Of a DNA stretch of 64,000 nt, positions 1 to 7,884 are shown in pieces. A model generated the notes under the pieces. That model did no database searches. It was given only the letters and a program-made list of their open reading frames with translations, and had not been told where the DNA came from. This stretch comes from Oscillospiraceae bacterium (GTDB lineage Bacteria > Bacillota > Clostridia > Oscillospirales > Acutalibacteraceae): the NCBI GenBank assembly GCA_015065845.1, contig SVPQ01000009.1, positions 1 to 64,000 on the forward strand, written 5' to 3'. Positions within the stretch are counted from its first letter, which is position 1. Every line of letters starts with the position of its first letter. Position numbers and translations under genes: made by a program.

Positions 1-98
1 CCAAGAAAAATTGCGAAACCATAAAATATACTTACTAAAAGACATATACACCTTGTTGCCTCTTCTAACTTCCATTTTTCACTTTTCAAAAATTTCAT
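1..98 (-). CDS. Partial small membrane protein, paralogue of the next gene
   Basis: The ATG at 96-98 is preceded by a GAGGAG ribosome binding site at about 105-110 and opens a frame that runs off the left edge of the window, so only about 32 codons are visible. The product begins MKFLKSEKWKLEEA and continues into a hydrophobic segment. This start closely matches MKFLENEKWKLEPL of the gene at 140-514, so the two are tandem paralogues. Family and function are not recognised. The rest of the protein lies outside the window. Confidence 0.7.
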   Translation of the reverse strand, partial: MKFLKSEKWKLEEATRCICLLVSIFYGFAIFL

Positions 99-139
99 AA
101 TAATACTCCTCAATAACAAAACCACTTATAAATTTATAT

Positions 140-514
140 TTAAAACGCTCTTTCTATCAGATTTGTGATAACCACTGTACCTACAACAGATGATGCAATT
201 GAAGAAAGCACCAACGGATGAACAAATACTCTTGGATTTTTTCTTTTTACTAATTCTGTAAAGGCAACTGATATTAAAAACATTGTTATAATTATAGGCG
301 GAATATACAGCACCTTAGTCCAATAAAAGAAGATATGCACCCAACATAAAATTGAAAATAAAACATCTCCGACTCCACCAAATGACAAGAAAAGCATTGA
401 AAGACAGATTACTCCAGCAAGAACGATTATAGCGAAATAATATATAGTTGTAACTAAACAAACTTTTTTTACTAATGGTTCTAATTTCCACTTTTCATTT
501 TCCAGAAACTTCAT
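140..514 (-). CDS. Small four-helix membrane protein of unknown function
   Basis: About 124 residues if started at the ATG at 512-514, which has GTGGGTG a few bases upstream. A longer reading starting at 595 would run through the terminator hairpin at 533-568 and is unlikely. After a short charged N-terminus (MKFLENEKWKLEP) there are about four hydrophobic segments, at roughly residues 17-45, 50-65, 68-85 and 98-118. The gene lies 41 bases upstream of a paralogue on the same strand. I do not recognise the family; it is probably an integral membrane protein of a small lineage-specific group. Confidence 0.6.
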   Translation of the reverse strand: MKFLENEKWKLEPLVKKVCLVTTIYYFAIIVLAGVICLSMLFLSFGGVGDVLFSILCWVHIFFYWTKVLYIPPIIITMFLISVAFTELVKRKNPRVFVHPLVLSSIASSVVGTVVITNLIERAF

Positions 515-532
515 AATATCACCCACAAAATA

Positions 533-572
533 AAAATACAGACGAAGTTTTACCTTCATCTGTATTTTATTC
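533..572 (-). terminator. Intrinsic terminator after the Fn3 protein gene
   Basis: Arms at 533-547 and 554-568 (ATACAGACGAAG and CTTCATCTGTAT with A/T extensions) pair over 15 positions with one wobble. The leftward RNA ends in a short U-rich tract. It sits downstream of the stop codon at 631 and closes the BlaI/M56/Fn3 transcription unit. Confidence 0.75.
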
Positions 573-630
573 TTTTTAATATAAAATTTGCTCAAAATGT
601 AACTTTTGGGTGTGTTTTTGTAATTTTTGG

Positions 631-3270
631 TTATTTTGCGACTGCGGAAATACCTTTGGTGTCGTAGTAAGTTAGATATCGCTTTAAATCAACATCATAA
701 ATCCTTACCGTATAAGTGTATTTCTTTCCAGCTTCAACATTTCTATCTGTGTAATTATAATTTGCACAATTATCGTTAAGTTTAACTTTACCTATACGAG
801 TCCACTTTGTTTCACCTTCTGCCTTTCTGAACACCACGCACTGATAAAAATCTGGAATATAATATACCAAGTTATCCCAGCTAATTGTTATAGAACCTTC
901 TGTAACATATGGTTTTTTGTATAATTTCGGAGTTTCGCTATAATAATAGAATTTTTCATCAATACCTCTATTTCCATTTTCTTTTATTGCAGTGAGACTA
1001 ATCTTTAAATTCTCTCTTACACAATCAGCATCGTTTATGATTACAGAGTATTTTCCAGAACCATCTTCTACTACTTCAACAGCATCAAATGTATTTGTAA
1101 ACTCAGATAAAATATATTTATTCGCTCCATCAACTGCATTCCAACTAACTTGAAATCCATCTTTCACTAATTTTATTTCCATTTTGGGCACTTGACAATA
1201 ATCGGTATTTATCTTATCTGTAACCGCACCTATTGGTGTCGAACCATTCTCGTCACTAACATAAAAAGTAAAAGTATAAGTTTCATCTGCTGTATAATCA
1301 CCCTGTGAATAATTGCCGTCATCTATATAAGAATAAACCGATGACTGCATTTTTCTAGTCTTTGCTAAATCAGTTAATTGTTTATCATAACCAACACGAT
1401 TTTCATTAAAATAGCTATCTACATAAACATTAAAACTTTTTATATAGTCCTGCGGATTATACCTTGTATAATTCTTCTCTATAAAATTAGTAGTTTGTTC
1501 TACATTATCATAAACTGCCTTAACAGTATAAGTATATGCAACATCAAGTTCTACATCAGTATCACTAAAAATTTTTTCAGTACCAGAATAAATTAATTTA
1601 TACTTTGAAGAATCTTCTGTTGCAAGTTTTTTATAAATATTGAACTTTTCAAAATTTATAGACTCGTTCCAACCCCAATAAATAACATTATATTCATTAT
1701 AAGCTGATAAATGTAAATATATTGGTGGATAATATTCAATTGCTTCAACATCTGTTTTATATGTACTTACATTACTGCCCCTTACCGCCTGAACAGAAAG
1801 TTTATAAGTAACAGGTGAAGCGCAATAAATTGTACAATGTGTATTATTTGTGGTTTCTAGAACCTGCCATTCATTATCTACATAGTGTAACACACGATAA
1901 CTGGTAGCACCAGGAACCTCTTCCCATAAAACTTCTATAGCATTTTCTCTTAATTCAGATGTAAATTCTGGTTCAACTAGTTTTATATATTCAACACCCT
2001 TATTTGAATAACTACCTTTTGAAGTTTTTCCATCCGCGCGAATAGTGTAACTAAAAGCACTTTCTTCATTTGCAGTTGTATCTACATATTCCGCTACATC
2101 AACAGACACTTTACCTAAGTTTACCCATTTTGCACCATTTTCAAGTGTTTTTCTGAAAACTGTGTAATTCGTTGCACCTTCTACTTTTTCCCATGTTATG
2201 CTAAGTCCGTTTTCAACCACTGTTACAGGGTTAAGTTTCGGTGCATTAAGGAAATCAACTGTTTTATTTACATTATGATAAGCACTTACTGCATTTCCGT
2301 AAGATGTACGAATAACCGCTTTTACTGTGTATTTGTAATTTTTACCATTTTTAGCGGTTGTATCGTAATAAGTTGTACCTTTAAATTTACTGTTTATAGT
2401 CTTCCATTTGCCACCGTTTTCACTTCTGTAAACTTTGTAATATGCAGAATCCGCTGTTTTGTTCCATTTAACCTTAATTCTGTTATCACTTACAGTTGAA
2501 ACTGAACTGATTTTTGGTGCTTTTGCAAAAAGACAAACAAGACCATTATAAAGGTATCTTGTACCAACACCACTCTTATTGAGTGCTCTTACAGTATAAA
2601 CAAATTTACCATTTTTATCTTTTGCAGATTTATCTGTAAAACTAAAAATAGAACCTTTTACTGTACCCACCTTAGTCCATTTTGTACCTGTAAGATTTCT
2701 GCGGTAAATTACATATTTTGAAACATCATTTGAAAGTTTACTCCATTTAACAACCGGTCCGTTTACTGTAGTGGTTACACTTTTTAAAATAACCATTTGT
2801 TGTTTAAACTCCGGTTTTCTGTTTACTGAAAATTTAAATTGCTGTAAAGATGGTTCTGAAATTTTAGCATTACCTGAACCATCAATTTTTGCAGCGTAGG
2901 TTACACCATAATATGTACCTGAATTAAAAACACCTTTTAATTTGATTTTTGGTGACCATGAATATGCACCACTTGATTCACAATATGTGTAATCACTTGC
3001 TACCATTTTTGTCATTTTCTTATCTGAATAAATTTCATAAAAGAAATACATATCACCATAATTTGAGTTTATGTAAAAGTTTATATAATCATAATTACCA
3101 TAAACTTTTACAGTACTTGCTGCTTTACTGATTTTTGCATCAGTTGTAATCATATAGCCATAATTAGTTTTGGTTGTACTGAGATTAGCAGCCTCTGCCG
3201 CTATAACAACTACACCAAAAAGCATAATTACCGCTAAAAGTGTTGTTAAAATTCTTTTTGTTTTTTTCAT
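631..3270 (-). CDS. Secreted protein with tandem fibronectin type III-like repeats
   Basis: 879 residues with a classical signal peptide (basic MKKTKR, hydrophobic core to about residue 25, AEA-type cleavage region). The rest is about eight Ig-like/Fn3-like beta-sandwich repeats of 85-100 residues, recognisable by the recurring pattern V.W.K...A..Y.VYR....GKW..I...TTY.D......YTV+A. No catalytic domain, LPXTG motif or membrane anchor is seen. ATG has GGAGG upstream. It begins 27 bases after the M56 protease gene, with no terminator between, so it is probably co-transcribed with the BlaI/M56 pair. Similar repeats occur in the proteins at 41466-46816, but the N-terminal domain differs. Likely cell-surface or extracellular binding protein; ligand unknown. 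Confidence 0.8.
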   Translation of the reverse strand: MKKTKRILTTLLAVIMLFGVVVIAAEAANLSTTKTNYGYMITTDAKISKAASTVKVYGNYDYINFYINSNYGDMYFFYEIYSDKKMTKMVASDYTYCESSGAYSWSPKIKLKGVFNSGTYYGVTYAAKIDGSGNAKISEPSLQQFKFSVNRKPEFKQQMVILKSVTTTVNGPVVKWSKLSNDVSKYVIYRRNLTGTKWTKVGTVKGSIFSFTDKSAKDKNGKFVYTVRALNKSGVGTRYLYNGLVCLFAKAPKISSVSTVSDNRIKVKWNKTADSAYYKVYRSENGGKWKTINSKFKGTTYYDTTAKNGKNYKYTVKAVIRTSYGNAVSAYHNVNKTVDFLNAPKLNPVTVVENGLSITWEKVEGATNYTVFRKTLENGAKWVNLGKVSVDVAEYVDTTANEESAFSYTIRADGKTSKGSYSNKGVEYIKLVEPEFTSELRENAIEVLWEEVPGATSYRVLHYVDNEWQVLETTNNTHCTIYCASPVTYKLSVQAVRGSNVSTYKTDVEAIEYYPPIYLHLSAYNEYNVIYWGWNESINFEKFNIYKKLATEDSSKYKLIYSGTEKIFSDTDVELDVAYTYTVKAVYDNVEQTTNFIEKNYTRYNPQDYIKSFNVYVDSYFNENRVGYDKQLTDLAKTRKMQSSVYSYIDDGNYSQGDYTADETYTFTFYVSDENGSTPIGAVTDKINTDYCQVPKMEIKLVKDGFQVSWNAVDGANKYILSEFTNTFDAVEVVEDGSGKYSVIINDADCVRENLKISLTAIKENGNRGIDEKFYYYSETPKLYKKPYVTEGSITISWDNLVYYIPDFYQCVVFRKAEGETKWTRIGKVKLNDNCANYNYTDRNVEAGKKYTYTVRIYDVDLKRYLTYYDTKGISAVAK

Positions 3271-3297
3271 TTTATTTTCCTCCGTTATAATTTTTTA

Positions 3298-4566
3298 TCA
3301 GGGGTACATCGGGTCCCACGAAATTACAGGCATTGTTGGTATATTTGGTCCGTGTTGTCTTGTTGTCACAACAGCATAAGGTTGAGTCGGACTTTGCATT
3401 GTAAAATCTGGTATAGTAAATATCTCGAACTCAATTATTTCTGTTTCTTCATTCTCATCGTAAATATACTCTTCTGGCAAATCATCTACCATCTTAGGTT
3501 CTTCTTCCTGTGAATCCGCGTAGACTTCTCTTTGATATTCCGTTGCAACCTCTGTGAACTGTTCTGTTACAGGTTCAGTTGTAGTTTCCTCAATATAAAC
3601 TTCGGTTGTTGTTTCTTCCGTAACTGTTTCATTTGTAACTGTTTCTTCCTGTACCGGTTCTTCCGGCACTTCTTCTTTTGCAGAAACTTCCGGCACTGTT
3701 GCAAAGAACCCGAAAGAAACTACCGCAACACTTAAAAAGAGAACTAAAACTACTTTTAAAGTCTTTTTATAAGACACAACAGATTTTATTCTGTCTTTAA
3801 TGCTCACTTCACCAAATGCCAACGGATGAATAAGCCCTCTGCCCTCATTTACCGCACAACTTAACAGTGCTTCTGCGTAAGATTTTCTTTTTTCCAATGT
3901 ATAGTTTTTAACTACGCGTTCATCACAAGCAAATTCTATATCCTGAGAAACAAGTTTAAAACAAACCCAGACTAACGGATTATACCAATGAACTGCAAGT
4001 AAAATAAACGCCACAAGTTTTGTTATATTATCAAAACTTTTAATGTGTGATTTTTCGTGCGAAACAATATGAGAAAGTGTTTCATCATCAAGGTTAAAAG
4101 GTATATAAATTTTAGGTTTTATAACTCCTAAAACAAATGGCGAAACTACCTTTTCGCTCTGAAAGATGTTGCTTTCCATTTTTATTGCATCGCCTATATT
4201 TTTATGTAATCTCCAAAAACTAACTGCGCCATAAATCAAGATGATTAAAGAGACTGCTACCCAGATACATAAAAAAATCAACTTTGAATCAAATAAACTC
4301 TCGTTTTCATAAGTTCCGCTACGAACAACATCTCCCACAATGCCACTCGCACTTTGCGTTGATTTTTCTACTATCCCCTCAGGAATAAGACTGAATTTAC
4401 TTTTTATATTAAAAGGTAAAATCAACTTTACCCCTACAAGTAGCCATAAAAATAATCTTGAATTTTTTGACGAGTTTTTAAACAAGAAACGAAGTAAAAG
4501 TATTGCTATTATAAAGACATTGGTTGACAATGTTACAGAAAACAGCAACTCAAACATTCCTTTCAT
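3298..4566 (-). CDS. M56 family membrane metallopeptidase (BlaR1/MecR1-like)
   Basis: 422 residues. N-terminal transmembrane helices (about residues 8-30, 38-52 and 97-117) precede a cytoplasmic zinc protease domain with HEKSH at 170-174 and FACDERV at 212-218, as in BlaR1-type sensors that inactivate a BlaI-type repressor. A further membrane segment at about 270-292 leads to an external tail that is Thr/Glu/Val-rich and low complexity. It lacks the penicillin-binding sensor domain of true BlaR1, so it probably does not sense beta-lactams. The gene starts 2 bases after the BlaI-like gene, with GGAGAG upstream, so the two are translationally close. Signal sensed is unknown; the secreted Fn3 gene downstream is the probable regulated target. 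Confidence 0.85.
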   Translation of the reverse strand: MKGMFELLFSVTLSTNVFIIAILLLRFLFKNSSKNSRLFLWLLVGVKLILPFNIKSKFSLIPEGIVEKSTQSASGIVGDVVRSGTYENESLFDSKLIFLCIWVAVSLIILIYGAVSFWRLHKNIGDAIKMESNIFQSEKVVSPFVLGVIKPKIYIPFNLDDETLSHIVSHEKSHIKSFDNITKLVAFILLAVHWYNPLVWVCFKLVSQDIEFACDERVVKNYTLEKRKSYAEALLSCAVNEGRGLIHPLAFGEVSIKDRIKSVVSYKKTLKVVLVLFLSVAVVSFGFFATVPEVSAKEEVPEEPVQEETVTNETVTEETTTEVYIEETTTEPVTEQFTEVATEYQREVYADSQEEEPKMVDDLPEEYIYDENEETEIIEFEIFTIPDFTMQSPTQPYAVVTTRQHGPNIPTMPVISWDPMYP

Positions 4567-4568
4567 AA

Positions 4569-4928
4569 TTACTCTCCTGCGTTTTCAATAATCTTTTTTA
4601 TTTCGTCAATATCTGTTTTACTTAACTTTTTACTTTTTGAAAATGCCGCAATAAATGCAGGTAAGTTATTTTCAAATTTTTTCTCAATAAGTTCATTAAC
4701 TTCAGAAACCTGAATTTCTTCTTTTGTGTAAACGGGAATTACTGTTGAACCCTCTTTTCTGAGAATTCCGCGTTCTTCAAGTCTTTTAATTACTGTGTAT
4801 GTAGTAGTTCTTGACCATCCGATTTTCTCTTTGCAGACCTTTGCCAAATCTGACATAGTCATTGGCTCGTTCTCCCACATAATAAGGCAAAAACGATATT
4901 CGCTTTCAAATACTTTTGGGGTTTCCAT
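4569..4928 (-). CDS. BlaI/MecI/CopY family transcriptional repressor
   Basis: 119 residues, the normal size for a winged-helix BlaI-type repressor. Helix-turn-helix and wing cover about residues 5-75 (M..LAKVCKEKIGWSRTTTYTVIKRLEERGIL), followed by a dimerisation tail rich in charged residues. It is first in a unit with the M56 protease, its usual partner. The strong promoter upstream has a palindrome just downstream of the -10 box, consistent with autorepression relieved by proteolysis. No beta-lactamase gene is present in the window, so the repressor probably controls only its own operon, including the Fn3 protein gene. Confidence 0.9.
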   Translation of the reverse strand: METPKVFESEYRFCLIMWENEPMTMSDLAKVCKEKIGWSRTTTYTVIKRLEERGILRKEGSTVIPVYTKEEIQVSEVNELIEKKFENNLPAFIAAFSKSKKLSKTDIDEIKKIIENAGE

Positions 4929-4956
4929 TCTTTAAAACATCCTTTCATATAACCCT

Positions 4957-4981
4957 TATCAAACTTGAGTTTAATTTGATA
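4957..4981. promoter_or_regulatory. Probable BlaI-type operator
   Basis: TATCAAA at 4957-4963 and TTTGATA at 4975-4981 form a perfect inverted repeat with an 11-base spacer. A second palindrome, AAACT-TG-AGTTT, lies inside it at 4961-4972. It covers the expected transcription start region of the repressor operon. Confidence 0.65.
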
Positions 4982-4986
4982 GACAA

Positions 4987-5015
4987 ATAATACTATTTTT
5001 ATTAAATATTGTCAA
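4987..5015 (-). promoter_or_regulatory. Sigma-A type promoter of the BlaI/M56/Fn3 operon
   Basis: Read on the minus strand, TTGACA (5010-5015) and TATTAT (4987-4992) are separated by exactly 17 bases. The palindromic operator begins 5 bases downstream. Confidence 0.8.
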
Positions 5016-5018
5016 TAC

Positions 5019-5053
5019 AAAAAACAGTTAATCGACAAAAAATCGATTAACTG
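5019..5053 (-). terminator. Intrinsic terminator of mscL-murT-gatD
   Basis: Perfect 11-bp arms CAGTTAATCGA (5025-5035) and TCGATTAACTG (5043-5053), followed on the minus strand by six U residues. It lies 12 bases after the gatD-like stop codon. Confidence 0.9.
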
Positions 5054-5064
5054 TTGCTTTTTAT

Positions 5065-5772
5065 TCAGTTAAATATTATATCCGACTTTAATTCTTTTAA
5101 GCGTATTTCGTATGCTTTCATATTATCTTCTTCAAACGGAAGCACAGGATTTTCTACGCCCAACTTTTTCATAAGCTCTTTTGTAAAAAGCGGATTTGAA
5201 ATAAGGAATGGCCCTAAAAGATAAGTGCCGAAGAAGTTATTTCTTTTTACACCTTCAACTTTTGCTTCTTTTGAAGCACCGTAACCTTTTTCAACTTTTA
5301 TAAACACATCTTTTTCTTCAATGTTGTAAGTGTGAGTAAATCTACTGGTATATCCTACAATATCAATATTCTCATACTTACCTAAAACAAGTGAATTATG
5401 TCTTGCAGGAATAGTTCTTACAGAATTAAACGAGAAAATGTTAAGACCGTCTATTTTACTGCCGTCTGAATTTTCGATATATTTACCGAAAATTTCAAAC
5501 GCGTTACCTGTCATTAAGAAAACCACACCTTTTTCTATAAGTGCATTTATTCTTTCTTCATAACCTTTTAAGCGTGAAAGAATTTTTTCCTGATTTGACT
5601 CACTGCAAGAACCAATGTAAACCATATCAACATCTTCTGTTAGAAACTTTGGTTGGTCTTTTATTGGTGTTTCAATAAATTCTGCATCCGGTAAGCACAA
5701 CTTGAAATAACGCATATTTGCTTTATCACCAAAAAGGCAACAAACTTCAGGGTAAAGAACTTCTATTTTCAT
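5065..5772 (-). CDS. gatD: GatD-like type 1 glutamine amidotransferase without catalytic Cys and His
   Basis: 235 residues, the usual GatD length, in a CobB/CobQ-type amidotransferase fold. GatD supplies ammonia to MurT for amidation of D-glutamate in lipid II. The gene overlaps murT by ATGA, so the pair is translationally coupled. The nucleophile elbow, normally CGG.Q, reads MTGNAFE with Thr88 in the Cys position. The GTYLHGP motif that carries the catalytic His reads GTYLLGP, with Leu186 in its place. The GGGQD-like loop reads GSCSES (54-59). These are visible in a clean reading frame. The protein therefore probably cannot hydrolyse glutamine by the normal Cys/His mechanism. It could be a structural partner, use free ammonia, or have a different role. 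Confidence 0.8.
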   Translation of the reverse strand: MKIEVLYPEVCCLFGDKANMRYFKLCLPDAEFIETPIKDQPKFLTEDVDMVYIGSCSESNQEKILSRLKGYEERINALIEKGVVFLMTGNAFEIFGKYIENSDGSKIDGLNIFSFNSVRTIPARHNSLVLGKYENIDIVGYTSRFTHTYNIEEKDVFIKVEKGYGASKEAKVEGVKRNNFFGTYLLGPFLISNPLFTKELMKKLGVENPVLPFEEDNMKAYEIRLKELKSDIIFN

Positions 5773-7157
5773 TCTTCTGTGCCACCTTTCTTTTGTGAAT
5801 TATTAAATATTTCTGCTATTTCTTTTTCTAACTCAATAGCGTACTCAATATTATAAGCATCGTGAAGAAGATAAAACTTCTCAACATCTGTATCAATATA
5901 TTTTAATGCATCGCGTTCTTCAAATTCGCAAGAAAGTTTTTCTGCCGGAAGTCCTGCAATAAGAAGTCTTAATTTTAAATCGTAACATCTCGGACCTGCA
6001 ATAATAATCTGTTTGGTGTCGGAATTATTTAAAAACTCAAAATCTACATCATAAAGCCATCCGCTGAATTCAGAAGAATTCTTTTTGTCAGATGAGTCAT
6101 CAATCATAATCATAATACCTTTTACACCCGACTCGTTACCAACAAAATCAACTGTTCTTGAGCAAGAAACAGAGTTCTGCCCTTTTGCCATTGTGCGTAT
6201 AATTGATGTTCCACCCGCAACCTGTTCATTATAACGGGTTTGTGTAACGCTTATTTTTTTAAGATACGCTTTAACTTTTTCGTTATCTACATTAAACTCG
6301 TTCATAAGAGAAATACACGCAAGTTCGTTGTAAATATTGTAAAGTGCTCTGTTCACTATAGGGTAAGTGTCAGTTTTACCGTCAATGCTTACGGTAATTT
6401 CTTGTTTGTCATAGTCAATGTTTGTAAGTCTGTATTTTGCTTCATCAGATTTAAAATCACAGTTAGGGCAATAAGCATTACCTATGTGGTGATATCTGAG
6501 ATAATTGAAAACAAGTTTTTCGTTACAAACAGGGCAGAATGAAAAGTCGTTTATTAAGTTTACACATTCAGTAATATCTGTAGGAAGTTTATCTATTGCA
6601 AAAAACACTTTGTCATTTTCTTTTAAAAGCTGAGATGTCATTAAACAGTCTGCATTAAGAATAAGTTTTGTATTTTTCGGCACATAAGTATCTAAAATAC
6701 TAAAAATATATTCAGGGTGTGCGTTTCTTTTAAGAGAATCTCTGAAAAGATTTGTAACTACAAGATAATCCGGTTTGATAAATGGAAGAATGAGTCTTGA
6801 ATAGCGTTCATCTACTTCAAGTGATAAAACTTCTGCAGTTGGTTTACCGAAAATATTAACGCTGTGTGTAAGTGCAGTTGCAACACCGGTATTGATATTT
6901 GAACCATATCTGTTAGAAACTACCTTGTATCCACTTTCCGCCAGTATATCGGCTACCATATTTGTTGTGGTTGTTTTACCATTTGTACCTGTTATGCAAA
7001 GAACATTCGGACATTTTTTAGTCTGTGCCAAATAGTCAGGACAAATTTTAAGAGCAACTCTGCCAGGAAACATTGTTGCGTTTCTTTTTAATAACTTTAA
7101 AAGAACATAGGCACTCTTTGATGCCCATAATGCAATAAAATATCTTATTCTGCTCAT
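5769..7157 (-). CDS. murT: MurT-like Mur ligase family protein (partner of GatD)
   Basis: 462 residues. A Mur ligase central domain carries the P-loop GTNGKTTT (about 57-64). An inserted zinc ribbon with C208, C211, C230 and C233 is typical of MurT. The C-terminal DUF1727-like part has DVDFE near residue 370. MurT-GatD normally amidates the alpha-carboxyl of glutamate in lipid II. Some conserved stretches are altered: the usual KNPAG region reads AKGQNSV (324-330), and the acidic loop before W.WDVDFE reads DDSSDKKNSS. The gene overlaps mscL and gatD by 4 bases each (ATGA), so the three are tightly coupled. The pair is clearly of MurT/GatD descent, but the activity is doubtful. Confidence 0.85.
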   Translation of the reverse strand: MSRIRYFIALWASKSAYVLLKLLKRNATMFPGRVALKICPDYLAQTKKCPNVLCITGTNGKTTTTNMVADILAESGYKVVSNRYGSNINTGVATALTHSVNIFGKPTAEVLSLEVDERYSRLILPFIKPDYLVVTNLFRDSLKRNAHPEYIFSILDTYVPKNTKLILNADCLMTSQLLKENDKVFFAIDKLPTDITECVNLINDFSFCPVCNEKLVFNYLRYHHIGNAYCPNCDFKSDEAKYRLTNIDYDKQEITVSIDGKTDTYPIVNRALYNIYNELACISLMNEFNVDNEKVKAYLKKISVTQTRYNEQVAGGTSIIRTMAKGQNSVSCSRTVDFVGNESGVKGIMIMIDDSSDKKNSSEFSGWLYDVDFEFLNNSDTKQIIIAGPRCYDLKLRLLIAGLPAEKLSCEFEERDALKYIDTDVEKFYLLHDAYNIEYAIELEKEIAEIFNNSQKKGGTEE

Positions 7158-7714
7158 TCTGCCTTTACCTCTATTTCAGATGTACAATTAGGACAACGGG
7201 TTGCCTCAATATTAATTTCACTCTTACAGAAAGGACAAACCTTTGTAGTAGGTGCTTCTTCTACCACTTCTTCAGTTTTTTTACCAATATCCCTTAATTT
7301 GTTAATACCTTTAACCATAAGGAAAATTACAAATGCAATTATAATGAAATCAATAATTGCCTGAAGGAAAAGACCATAACCGAGTGTTGCCGCTCCTGCT
7401 TCAGTTGCCGCTTCAAGAGAATCATATTCCTTACCGTCAAGTGCTATAAAAAGTTCTTTTACAGAAACCTTACCTGTAATTACAGTAATAAGTGGTGTAA
7501 TAATATTATTTACAAGCGAATTAACGATAGCAGTAAATGAACTACCAATAATAACACCGACTGCAAGGTCAATAACATTACCGCGAGATATAAATTCTTT
7601 AAACTCTTTCATAAATCCTGTACCTTTCTTCATTTCTTTTTGCAATCCTTTCTTTATTTTATTTTCCATATCTTTTTTCAAAGCAGTTTCAACATTCATT
7701 TGAATATCTGCCAT
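7154..7714 (-). CDS. mscL: Large-conductance mechanosensitive channel MscL with C-terminal zinc ribbon
   Basis: 186 residues against about 130-150 for typical MscL. The N-terminal pore motif FKEFISRGNVIDLAVGVIIG starts near residue 39, TM1 follows, then a periplasmic loop and TM2 (about 115-137). Two extensions are visible: about 35 charged residues at the N-terminus, and a C-terminal CPFC...CPNC ribbon (about 161-177) expected to bind zinc in the cytoplasm. GAGGAG stands 10 bases before the chosen ATG; a shorter start at the internal MKEFKEF is possible. It is the first gene of a coupled unit with murT and gatD. MscL relieves hypo-osmotic stress. Confidence 0.9.
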   Translation of the reverse strand: MADIQMNVETALKKDMENKIKKGLQKEMKKGTGFMKEFKEFISRGNVIDLAVGVIIGSSFTAIVNSLVNNIITPLITVITGKVSVKELFIALDGKEYDSLEAATEAGAATLGYGLFLQAIIDFIIIAFVIFLMVKGINKLRDIGKKTEEVVEEAPTTKVCPFCKSEINIEATRCPNCTSEIEVKAE

Positions 7715-7745
7715 AAATTAACAACTCCTCACATAAATTACCGAT

Positions 7746-7774
7746 ATTATAACATATTGCACAATAAATTTAAA
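7746..7774 (-). promoter_or_regulatory. Possible promoter of mscL-murT-gatD
   Basis: On the minus strand TTTAAA (7769-7774) and TATAAT (7746-7751) are 17 bases apart. The -35 box is weak. Confidence 0.5.
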
Positions 7775-7827
7775 GTATTTTATTTCAATTTCAATAATTT
7801 TTTTGCTATTTCCTATTGCAAATTTGC

Positions 7828-7856
7828 TTGATAATTTACTTTTTCGGGTGTATAAT
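7828..7856 (+). promoter_or_regulatory. Promoter of coaX
   Basis: TTGATA (7828-7833) and TATAAT (7851-7856) with a 17-base spacer, placed about 28 bases before the coaX start. This rules out the longer upstream reading frame that would start inside the promoter. Confidence 0.75.
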
Positions 7857-7884
7857 TATAAAAAAAGTCAAGGTGGTGTTTATT

